A stretch of DNA of 8,890 nucleotides from Acidobacteriota bacterium (GTDB taxonomy: Bacteria; Acidobacteriota; Terriglobia; Bryobacterales; JACQDG01). This document shows positions 1 to 5,568 of this stretch, in pieces (the first letter of the stretch is position 1; the number at the start of each line of letters is the position of its first letter). The translations under genes and the position numbers were made by a program. Under the pieces are notes generated by a model, which did no database searches, was not told the origin of the DNA, and saw nothing but the letters and a program-made list of their open reading frames with translations. Location: assembly GCA_016201185.1 (NCBI GenBank), contig JACQDG010000219.1, forward strand, positions 1 through 8,890, given 5' to 3'.

Positions 1-88
1 AAAAAGCAAAACTAACCTGAATTCCTAAGAAGGATATCATGGCGGGAGGTTCCGGGCAAGAAAAAATTCACAGGGGGCGGCCCGGGCC
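1..88. other. Window left edge, AT-rich, no certain gene
   Basis: The first 40 bases are clearly richer in A and T than the rest of the window. All three rightward frames hit stops by base 28, so no rightward gene continues in from the left. On the minus strand an ATG at 38-40 opens a frame reading MISFLGIQVSFAF before the window ends. It has no convincing ribosome binding site, but it could be the start of a leftward gene with a hydrophobic N-terminus. A rightward ATG at 39 has an AGAAGGA-like site but runs antisense over the membrane protein gene and looks spurious. Confidence 0.3.
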
Positions 89-1084
89 TCAGTTCCGCAA
101 CCGTAAGAAAAACCACGCCATACCCACCAGCAGCAGGGCCCCGGCCCCAGCCTGGACAGGCCGCAGGACGGCGGCCCCCCGCTTTAGGAGCGCCAAAAGC
201 CAGGCAAACAGGGCCAGAAGAGCCACCTCGACGGCCAGAACGCCCGCTAATACTGGTAAGGGGTGCATCTGGGAGTCACGGAGGAACAAGCCGAAATAAA
301 AGCCGTGGAAGACGCCCAGTGCCCCTGCGACGGCCCAGCGATGCCCGGCCTCGGGCAGCAGCAGAATCTCCACGGCCAGGTAGGCTACGGTGAGGGCCGC
401 GGCGGCTTCCACGAATCGCGGGGCCGGCGACCAGGAGCCGTAGCCGACCCAGAGGGCCGAGGCGCATTCCGCCGCCAAAAACGAGCCGGCCAGGGCGTAC
501 AGCTCGCGGCGGCGGCGGGCGGCCATGGCCAGCGCCACTAGAAACAAAAGCTGGGCCGGCCCTCCTGCGGCTCGCCGCATCCCGGCCCACACCTGGGAAA
601 GAGTCATGGCCGCCCGTCCGGGAGGCGGGAACCGCAGCGGAAAGCGGGTGTAGCTGTAATCGAAAATGGCCTGGTCGAAGACGCCGGCCCGCTCGGCCCG
701 CAGCAGGTGTACGTGGTTGGGAACGGTGACGGCGGCGAAGGTGCACTGCGCTTCCAGGTTCTTGACAGGTCCTGGGAATTGATATTCGGCCCGGCACAAG
801 TAAGCGTCCTGGGCGGCGCTGGGCTCGCAGAGGTGCTTCACCAGGGTGGCTTCCCGGTTCCCGTCGTAAAAGTGAATATTTTGAAAGAGCGCTTTCTCCG
901 GCTCTTTCATGTGGGTGGTTTCGTAAAGCGGCATGCGCAGCTCGTACTCGGCGCGGTCGCCGCGAAGGCGCAAGTCTCCGCTGCTCATGCTGATCATGTG
1001 GGCGGCCACGCGCGGGGCGGCCGGCGCCGCAAGCAGAAACACCGTCCAGGCGATGCGGAAGCTTCGCTCGTCTACGCCCAGCAT
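89..1084 (-). CDS. HupE/UreJ-like membrane protein with signal peptide
   Basis: The product is 331 aa. An N-terminal hydrophobic segment (about residues 11-28, ending PRVAA before H29) looks like a signal peptide. Residues about 30-160 form a soluble, presumably extracytoplasmic domain with Cys86, Cys97 and Cys114. The C-terminal half has about five or six hydrophobic segments (near 178-190, 197-214, 225-244, 252-268, 277-299, 311-327), including GVFHGFYFG at 257-265. That motif resembles the G-x2-HG-x-x-F/G stretch of HupE/UreJ-type proteins, which in some families are linked to nickel or other metal handling. The substrate cannot be told from the sequence. It is divergent from the carboxylase gene with 65 bases between the starts. 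A TAAGAT just upstream could be a -10 element, but no good -35 is visible. Family placement is moderately sure, function is not. Confidence 0.65.
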   Translation of the reverse strand: MLGVDERSFRIAWTVFLLAAPAAPRVAAHMISMSSGDLRLRGDRAEYELRMPLYETTHMKEPEKALFQNIHFYDGNREATLVKHLCEPSAAQDAYLCRAEYQFPGPVKNLEAQCTFAAVTVPNHVHLLRAERAGVFDQAIFDYSYTRFPLRFPPPGRAAMTLSQVWAGMRRAAGGPAQLLFLVALAMAARRRRELYALAGSFLAAECASALWVGYGSWSPAPRFVEAAAALTVAYLAVEILLLPEAGHRWAVAGALGVFHGFYFGLFLRDSQMHPLPVLAGVLAVEVALLALFAWLLALLKRGAAVLRPVQAGAGALLLVGMAWFFLRLRN

Positions 1085-1149
1085 GGCCGCTATCTTAACA
1101 GAGCAGTAGGCAGTGGGCGGAAAGTGCTACCATCCGAGAAGAGCGGGCC

Positions 1150-2772
1150 ATGGAGACCCCCGACGCCGTTTTTGTTCCCCAGCCCGGAGTGGCGGCGCCC
1201 GATGCGCGAGAGCGGACGGCACGGGCGGCGCGCATGCAGCATCTGGTCGGTCAACTGCAAAAACTCGCGCAGCGGCTGCGTATGGGCGGTGGGCCGCAGC
1301 GGATCGAAAGACAGCATAAAGCCGGCAAGCTGACAGCGCGAGAGAGGCTGGAGAAGCTCCTCGATCCCGACAGCTATTTCCTCGAGATCGGCCTGCTGGT
1401 GGCCTACGACCGCTACGACGGCCACGCGCCGGCGGCCGGGGTGGTAACCGGGATTGGATTGATCGCCGGGCGGCCGGCGGTGGTGGTGGCTAACGACGCC
1501 ACCGTGAAAGCCGGGGCCTGGTGGCCGGAGACCATCACCAAGATCCTGCGCAGCCAGGAGATCGCCATGCGGCACCACGTGCCCATCGTTTACCTGGTGG
1601 ACAGCGCCGGAGTGAACCTGCCTTACCAGGACGGCATCTTTCCCGGCCAGTACGGCGCGGGCCGGATCTTTTACTACAACGCGAAGATGCGGCGAGAGCT
1701 GCGCGTGCCGCAGATCGCCGCGGTCATGGGGCCGTGTATTGCGGGCGGCGCCTATTTGCCGGCGCTCAGCGACGTGATCATCATGGTCGACAAGACCAGC
1801 TTCATGGGGCTGGGCGGGCCGAACCTGGTGAAGGGCGCCACCGGGCAAACGGTCGATGCCGAAACGCTCGGCGGCGCGGCCATGCACAACGAAATAAGCG
1901 GCGTGGCCCACTATCGCGCGGCCAATGACAAGGAGTGTCTGGCTACGATCCGCCGCCTGATCTCCGACCTGCCTGGAAAACCGGCGCCGGCTCGTGACCC
2001 TTCCCCTCCTTTGCTGAACGAAGAGGAGGTCTACGAGACGCTGCCGAGCGATCACCGGCTGCCCTACGACATCCAGGAGGTGATCTTTCGCGTTTTCGAC
2101 CGCCAGGGCTACCTGGAGTTTATGCCCGAATACGCCCCTGAAATCCTGTGCGCCAACGCACGGCTGGAAGGGATACCGGTGGGCGTGATCGCCAACCGGA
2201 GGGGCTTCTTTTCGAGCGAAGGCCAGCCGCGCGTCGGCGGCATTCTCTATACCGAGTCGGCGCGCAAAGTTTCCTATTTTGTCGAGAACTGCAGCCGGCA
2301 TAGCGTGCCGCTTGTATATTTGCAGGATGTATCGGGCTTCATGGTGGGGACCCAAGCCGAGCGCAGCGGCATCATCCGGGCCGGGGCGGAGATGGTCGAG
2401 ACCATGTCCTGCGCCCGGGGGCCCAAGATCATCGTCACGCTGAACCACGCCAGCGGCGCCGGCTACTACGCCATGGCCGGCCAGGGCTTCGATCCCAACT
2501 TCAGCTTTAGCTGGCCCACGGCGCGGGTGGGGGTGATGGAAGGCGAGTCGGCCGTGCAGGCGCTTTTCGCGGCGGAACTGGAGAAGTTGCGCGCCACGGG
2601 ACAGGTAGTTCCCGAGGACTTGCAGGAGGCCATCGAGCGGACCCGCGCCGACTACGAGCGCTGGCTCGACGCGCGCTTCGCCGCCGCTCGCGGGTACGTC
2701 GACGCCGTGATCGATCCCCGCGACACCCGCCGTGTGCTGCGCCTGGCGCTCGAAGTGGCCGCTGCGGCGTAG
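1150..2772 (+). CDS. Acyl-CoA carboxylase carboxyltransferase (beta) subunit
   Basis: The 540-aa product transfers CO2 from carboxybiotin to an acyl-CoA, as in propionyl-, methylcrotonyl- or geranyl-CoA carboxylases. It has the two crotonase-like halves of the family. The N half includes GPCIAGGAYLPALSD (194-208), GGPNLVKGATGQ (222-233) and a LGGAAMHNEISG-VAHY stretch (240-255). The C half includes GFMVG (396-400), GIIRAGAEMV (407-416) and ASGAGYYAMAGQ (434-445), followed by a SWPTARVGVM segment. The GFMVG-x-x-AE-x-x-GIIR-x-GA pattern leans to the methylcrotonyl-CoA-type branch, but substrate is not provable here. Length is normal, and no frame break is seen. The ATG at 1150 has only a weak GAGAAGAG site. 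No biotin carboxylase or biotin carrier gene lies in the window, so the partner must be encoded elsewhere or outside it. It ends 5 bases before the convergent ykgJ stop codon. Confidence 0.93.
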   Translation: METPDAVFVPQPGVAAPDARERTARAARMQHLVGQLQKLAQRLRMGGGPQRIERQHKAGKLTARERLEKLLDPDSYFLEIGLLVAYDRYDGHAPAAGVVTGIGLIAGRPAVVVANDATVKAGAWWPETITKILRSQEIAMRHHVPIVYLVDSAGVNLPYQDGIFPGQYGAGRIFYYNAKMRRELRVPQIAAVMGPCIAGGAYLPALSDVIIMVDKTSFMGLGGPNLVKGATGQTVDAETLGGAAMHNEISGVAHYRAANDKECLATIRRLISDLPGKPAPARDPSPPLLNEEEVYETLPSDHRLPYDIQEVIFRVFDRQGYLEFMPEYAPEILCANARLEGIPVGVIANRRGFFSSEGQPRVGGILYTESARKVSYFVENCSRHSVPLVYLQDVSGFMVGTQAERSGIIRAGAEMVETMSCARGPKIIVTLNHASGAGYYAMAGQGFDPNFSFSWPTARVGVMEGESAVQALFAAELEKLRATGQVVPEDLQEAIERTRADYERWLDARFAAARGYVDAVIDPRDTRRVLRLALEVAAAA

Positions 2773-2777
2773 CGCTC

Positions 2778-3190
2778 TTACCAATCAGGAAACGATTCGC
2801 GATAAAGCTGAGCCTCCCCCCGCACGGTCTCGATCTGGACCAGCGGACCCACGCCGATTCCCGGACAAAAGCGCCGCAAAGCGTGCCAGGAGCCCCGGCT
2901 GGTCAGATGTTCCGGCCAGAAGGGAAAGGTACGGCACTGCAACGGCTTCACCTCGTGGATCCGGCAGCCGTCCTGTTCTAAAAAATGGCAGGAGTCGGCC
3001 CGCGCGGGACCGTCAGCCGTGGCCCCTCGGGGGTGCGACGGACGTAGCGCGATTCGAAAACGTCGCGCTCCAGGCCCATGTAGGCGGAGATGCGGTTGAT
3101 GTCCTCCTCGGTCAGGTGGACGTGTCCGCTTTGCGTGCAGCAGTTAATGCAGCCGGGCTGGCACTGGAAACGGAAGTGCAAGCGGCCCAC
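2778..3190 (-). pseudogene. YkgJ-family cysteine-cluster protein, frameshifted
   Basis: From a GTG at 3190 the first frame reads a YkgJ-type N-terminus with CQPGCINCC (Cys 10, 14, 17, 18). It continues to RLTVPRG and ends at a TAG at 2978-2980. A second frame, with no stop back past the same area, reads ADSCHFLEQDGC, then QCRTFPFWPE and FCPGIGVGPL, ending with TAA at 2778-2780. Together these make one full family-like protein of about 137 aa, with the frame change near 2997-3005. One extra G in the GCGCGGGCC stretch of the minus strand would rejoin them. Both halves keep the conserved cysteines, so the lesion is recent or a sequence error. A TTG at 3181 behind AGGTGGG is an alternative start and would match the short N-terminus usual in the family. 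Such proteins likely bind a Zn or Fe-S cofactor through the cysteines; function is unknown. Confidence 0.85.
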
Positions 3191-3278
3191 CTATGAAGAA
3201 CTGCTCCAGCCATTCCTGCCGCACGGGACGAGCCACATCGCCTTCCACGACCTCCAGCCGCAGCTTACGGGCGAACAT
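3144..3278 (-). CDS. Possible 44-aa small ORF between GNAT and ykgJ
   Basis: An ATG at 3276-3278 overlaps the last codons of the acetyltransferase gene and opens 44 codons, ending with TAA at 3144-3146 inside ykgJ. The first part reads MFARKLRLEVVEGDVARPVR and looks protein-like, but I recognise no family. It fills the 74-base gap between the two genes. It could be a coupled small protein or a leader for ykgJ, or simply an open frame in GC-rich DNA. The close coupling to the upstream stop is the only positive sign. Confidence 0.2.
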   Translation of the reverse strand: MFARKLRLEVVEGDVARPVRQEWLEQFFIGGPLALPFPVPARLH

Positions 3279-3729
3279 CGCTCGGCTCCAGGGCCTTTTC
3301 CATCAGCCAGGCGTCTTCGCCGGAGGGATAGTAACGAGGCAGCATTCTGACAAAAGTATAGCCCAGGGATATGTAGAGCACGTGCGCCGCCCGGTTGCTC
3401 GCCGCCGTTTCGAGCCGGATCCTGCGGACGCCGGCGGCGCCCAGCCGCTCCTCGCAGCGCGTCAGCAGTTCCCGGCCGATGCCCTGGCGACGGTAGCCGC
3501 GCAAGACATCGAGGGTGACGAGGTGGCCCCGGCCCTGCCCGAGCACGTGCGCCGCCACAAAGCCGACGACAACGCCACGCACATTCTCTGCCACCATGGC
3601 GAGCCTTCCGTGACGGCGCAAGATGGCTGCCATCTCCGTGACCGTGTAGGCGATGCCCCTGGGAAAACAGCGGCGGTCGATCTCGCAGAGGCGGCGGAAG
3701 TCGGCCGGCTGGTAGTCGCGGTAGGTCAT
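3265..3729 (-). CDS. GNAT-family N-acetyltransferase, RimI-like
   Basis: The product from the ATG at 3729 is 154 aa. It is an acetyl-CoA dependent GNAT enzyme, soluble and single domain. The acetyl-CoA loop is at LDVLRGYRRQGIGRELL (about 73-89), with the family R-x-x-G-x-G signature, followed by RLETAASNRAAHVLYISLGY (104-123), the usual Glu and Asn-x-x-A-x-x-LY-x-x-x-GF region. This pattern is closest to RimI-like acetyltransferases that modify protein N-termini, but the substrate is not provable. An upstream TTG at 3771 would add 14 residues, but it lies inside the PerR promoter palindrome and is unlikely. The gene is divergent from perR and upstream of ykgJ on the same strand, separated by 74 bases. 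The palindrome at 3770-3790 sits about 41 bases upstream and may regulate it too. Confidence 0.85.
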   Translation of the reverse strand: MTYRDYQPADFRRLCEIDRRCFPRGIAYTVTEMAAILRRHGRLAMVAENVRGVVVGFVAAHVLGQGRGHLVTLDVLRGYRRQGIGRELLTRCEERLGAAGVRRIRLETAASNRAAHVLYISLGYTFVRMLPRYYPSGEDAWLMEKALEPSDVRP

Positions 3730-3764
3730 GGCTCGCAGGTGACGGATGGTCGAATGGCGCGATC

Positions 3765-3793
3765 TTGACAAACGATAATATTTATCGTTTAAT
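3765..3793 (+). promoter_or_regulatory. Sigma70-type promoter of the perR operon
   Basis: TTGACA at 3765-3770 is a perfect -35 box. Exactly 17 bases later, TTTAAT at 3788-3793 is a good -10 box. Transcription would begin near 3800, giving a leader of about 43 bases before the chosen perR ATG at 3843. The stretch is strikingly AT-rich against its GC-rich flanks. Confidence 0.7.
3770..3790. promoter_or_regulatory. Perfect 9-3-9 inverted repeat, candidate PerR box
   Basis: The arms AAACGATAA (3770-3778) and TTATCGTTT (3782-3790) are exact reverse complements around a TAT centre. The site fills the promoter spacer and touches both the -35 and -10 boxes, so a bound protein would block RNA polymerase. 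It has the AT-rich GATAAT/TATC look of Fur/PerR-type boxes. With a PerR gene directly downstream it is most likely an autoregulatory operator. Its position between divergent genes means it could also control the GNAT gene. Confidence 0.75.
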
Positions 3794-3825
3794 AGTAATT
3801 CTCATGCAAAACACGGTGCCGGCCC

Positions 3826-3831
3826 GGAGGG
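3826..3831 (+). promoter_or_regulatory. Ribosome binding site deciding the perR start
   Basis: GGAGGG ends 11 bases before the ATG at 3843, and a second purine run, GGAAGAG (3833-3839), lies 3 bases before it. The upstream ATG at 3804 would sit almost at the predicted transcript start with no such site, so 3843 is preferred. Confidence 0.5.
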
Positions 3832-3842
3832 TGGAAGAGCGC

Positions 3843-4301
3843 ATGAAGCATTTCCAGGCCCGGGCCTCCGAGCTCGGCCTGGCCGCCACCCATCAGCGCC
3901 GGATCATTTACCGCGTAATCGCCAAAAGCGCGGAGCATCCCTCGCCGGAGCTCATCTACGAGCGGGTGAAGCGAGAAATCCCCACCATCTCCCTGGCCAC
4001 GGTGTACAAGAATATCAAGACGTTCGCGGCGATGGGGCTGGTGGGGGAGGTTGGGGCGCTGCCCGGCTCCATCCGCGTGGATGCCAATCTCGACCGCCAC
4101 CACCACCTGGTGTGCGTGAACTGCAAGGCGGTGGTGGACTTTTGCGATTCCCGGCTGGACCGCGTCCGGGCGGCCCGGGCGAACCCGGAAAACTTCCGCA
4201 TTCTTCGCTACCAGGTGGAGGCCTTGGGCCTGTGCCCGGCCTGCCAGGTGGCGCCGGCTCGCAATAAAGTTCGAACGCAAAGGAGAAAACACAATGGGTA
4301 A
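3843..4301 (+). CDS. perR: Peroxide-responsive Fur-family repressor PerR
   Basis: The 152-aa product has a winged-helix DNA-binding N half (residues 1-75, with TISLATVYKNIKTF as recognition region) and a metal-binding dimerisation half. The spacing of metal ligands matches Bacillus subtilis PerR with a constant offset of five. H32, D80, H86, H88 and D99 correspond to His37, Asp85, His91, His93 and Asp104 of the sensing site. C91/C94 and C131/C134 correspond to the structural zinc cysteines. The Asp at the last sensing position favours PerR over Fur. PerR proteins sense H2O2 by metal-catalysed oxidation of the His ligands. The start at 3843 gives a typical N-terminus; earlier in-frame starts fall in or beside the promoter. 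It overlaps the ferritin-like gene by 8 bases, so the two are translated from one message. Confidence 0.92.
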   Translation: MKHFQARASELGLAATHQRRIIYRVIAKSAEHPSPELIYERVKREIPTISLATVYKNIKTFAAMGLVGEVGALPGSIRVDANLDRHHHLVCVNCKAVVDFCDSRLDRVRAARANPENFRILRYQVEALGLCPACQVAPARNKVRTQRRKHNG

Positions 4302-4860
4302 AGTCGCCAGACAGGTAGTGGAGCAGGCCGGCGTGAACGTGGATGTCCTGTTGGACAAGCTGGTCCGCGCCGCAGGCGCCGAGTTCACTACCTTTTATTA
4401 CTATACAATCCTCCGCGTGAATGCCATCGGCTTCGACGGCGAGGGGCTGAAGGAGATCATCGAGGACGCCCGCATCGAAGACCGCAACCATTTCGAGGCC
4501 CTCACGCCACGTATCTACGAGCTGGGCGGGGCGCTGCCGCGCGACATCCGCGCCTTTGCCGACGTGGCCGGCTGCCCGGACGCCTATCTGCCCTCCAACC
4601 CGCGCGACATGAACGCCATGCTGAAGGTCCTGGTGGAGGCCGAGCGCTGCGCCGTGCGGACCTACACGGAAATCTGCAATATGACCTTCGGCAAGGATCA
4701 CCGGACCTACGATCTGGCCCTGGCCATCCTGCATGAGGAAGTGGAGCACGAAGCGTGGTTCTCCGAGTACCTGGCCGAAGGACCGTCGGGGCATTTCCGC
4801 CGCGGGACCCCGGGCACCTCGCCGTACGTCCGGCGGTTCATGTCAGCGGATATTGGCTAG
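4294..4860 (+). CDS. Dps-like ferritin (DPSL, thioferritin)
   Basis: The 188-aa product is a four-helix ferritin-like protein. It closely resembles the archaeal/bacterial DPSL group as I remember it: AAGAEFTTFYYYTILR (26-41), EGLKEIIEDARIEDR (50-64), YELGGALPRDIR (75-86), and a HEEVEHEAWF helix near the C-terminus. Candidate di-iron ligands are E30, E62/H66, E115, E149 and H152. Cys94 and Cys119 are 25 residues apart, the spacing I recall for the disulfide beside the metal site in Sulfolobus DPSL; Cys128 is a third. DPSL proteins form dodecameric shells that use H2O2 to oxidise iron and protect DNA, so placement directly behind perR fits. An AAGGAG site (4280-4285) lies 8 bases before the ATG. 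The C-terminal GHFRRGTPGTSPYVRRF tail is basic. No frame break is seen. Confidence 0.9.
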   Translation: MGKVARQVVEQAGVNVDVLLDKLVRAAGAEFTTFYYYTILRVNAIGFDGEGLKEIIEDARIEDRNHFEALTPRIYELGGALPRDIRAFADVAGCPDAYLPSNPRDMNAMLKVLVEAERCAVRTYTEICNMTFGKDHRTYDLALAILHEEVEHEAWFSEYLAEGPSGHFRRGTPGTSPYVRRFMSADIG

Positions 4861-4866
4861 TCCGCT

Positions 4867-5211
4867 GTGCCCTTTCAGAAGCTCGCCCGGGCGGAGGAGA
4901 TTCCGCCCGGGAAAACCCTGTTCGTGCATGTGGGTGCAGCCCCGGTGATCCTGGCCAACTGGGCCGGGCGGATCTACGCTTTCCACGGGATCTGCCCGCA
5001 CCGGCACAATCCGCTGGAGGGCGCCCGGATGTGGGATCATTTGCTCACCTGCCCGTGGCATCAGTTCCAGTATGACGTCCGAACCGGGGAGAACCACTAT
5101 CCCAGAAACGTCTACCCGGCGGACTATCCCCGCCTGCAGGAGCAGCTCGACCCGCTGAAGAGCTATGCGGTCGAGCTGCGGGACGGCGAGGTATGGGTGG
5201 ATCTGGAATGA
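4867..5211 (+). CDS. Rieske [2Fe-2S] ferredoxin
   Basis: The 114-aa product is a single small Rieske domain. Cys43 and His45 (CPHRHNPL) and Cys62 and His65 (CPWHQF), with 16 residues between the pairs, are the complete cluster ligand set. It has no signal peptide, membrane helix or catalytic oxygenase domain, so it is a soluble electron carrier like the ferredoxins of aromatic dioxygenases or NirD-like proteins. The GTG start at 4867 follows the DPSL stop by 6 bases with no strong ribosome binding site, suggesting translational coupling. Its TGA overlaps the ATG of the next gene. Lying between a thioferritin and a pterin dehydratase with no oxygenase or reductase nearby, it may pass electrons to or from DPSL; this is inference. 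A GC-rich hairpin lies early in the coding region. Confidence 0.9.
   Translation: MPFQKLARAEEIPPGKTLFVHVGAAPVILANWAGRIYAFHGICPHRHNPLEGARMWDHLLTCPWHQFQYDVRTGENHYPRNVYPADYPRLQEQLDPLKSYAVELRDGEVWVDLE
4886..4911. repeat. 10-bp inverted repeat early in the Rieske gene
   Basis: CCCGGGCGGA (4886-4895) and TCCGCCCGGG (4902-4911) are perfect reverse complements around a 6-base loop, starting 19 bases after the GTG start. In RNA it would form a very stable hairpin close to the translation start. There is no T-run behind it, so it is not a typical terminator. It encodes the RAEEIPPG region, so codon constraint plus high GC may explain it. Confidence 0.6.
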
Positions 5212-5543
5212 GCGAGCTGGCCGACAAACGCTGCGTGCCGTGCCGCGGCGGCGTGCCGCCGCTGAAGGGCGAGGCCCTGCGCGAGCTGGCGGCGCAGGTT
5301 TCGGCGTGGAAAGTCATCGACGAGCACCACATCGCCAAGACCTACCTGTTCCCCGATTTCAAGGCCGGTCTCGATTTCGTCAACCGCGTGGGCGCCGTGG
5401 CGGAAGAGGAAGGACACCACCCGGACCTGTGCCTGGCCTGGGGCCGGGTAGACGCCAAAATATACACCCACAAGATCGACGGGCTGACCGAAAGCGATTT
5501 CATCCTGGCGGCCAAGATCGACCGGGTGTTTTTCAGCCGGTAG
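5208..5543 (+). CDS. Pterin-4a-carbinolamine dehydratase
   Basis: The 111-aa product matches 4a-hydroxytetrahydrobiopterin dehydratases, which dehydrate the carbinolamine left after pterin-dependent hydroxylation. Visible family landmarks are EEEGHHPDL (67-74) with the catalytic His pair H70/H71, then W78 and IYTHKIDGLTESDF (85-98). An N-terminal CVPC (9-12) precedes GGVPPL, a tail seen in many bacterial members. The ATG at 5208 overlaps the Rieske stop as ATGA, supporting this start; an earlier in-frame ATG at 5193 would lie within the Rieske gene. It is the last gene of the perR cluster. No aromatic amino acid hydroxylase is in the window, so it may act on another pterin, such as in molybdopterin metabolism or folate repair, or have a different role. 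No terminator is seen before the convergent kinase gene. Confidence 0.92.
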   Translation: MSELADKRCVPCRGGVPPLKGEALRELAAQVSAWKVIDEHHIAKTYLFPDFKAGLDFVNRVGAVAEEEGHHPDLCLAWGRVDAKIYTHKIDGLTESDFILAAKIDRVFFSR

Positions 5544-5568
5544 CCGCCGGTAGATTTCACAGCGATAG

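Noticed and set aside
71..95. GGCCCGGGCC with a nearby T-run on the minus strand as a terminator of the HupE-like gene
   Set aside because: The palindrome has no proper loop and the T-run is about 13 bases away, so it is not a convincing terminator.
39..299. Rightward 86-codon frame with an AGAAGGA-like site
   Set aside because: It lies almost wholly antisense to the membrane protein gene and its translation is Arg/Pro/Ala-rich with no family likeness.
1090..2784. 564-codon open frame antisense to the carboxyltransferase
   Set aside because: It mirrors a clear conserved gene in GC-rich DNA, has low-complexity His/Gly/Arg-rich content and no recognisable domain.
3730..3771. TTG start adding 14 residues to the GNAT protein
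   Set aside because: It lies inside the promoter palindrome, and the added residues are not part of the GNAT fold.
3765..3842. Earlier starts for perR (TTG at 3765, ATG at 3804)
   Set aside because: The first is the -35 box and the second falls almost at the predicted transcript start; 3843 has purine-rich binding sites and a family-like N-terminus.
4015..4794. 259-codon frame antisense to perR and the ferritin-like gene
   Set aside because: Shadow of two well-supported genes; its C-terminal part is proline/glycine-rich low complexity.
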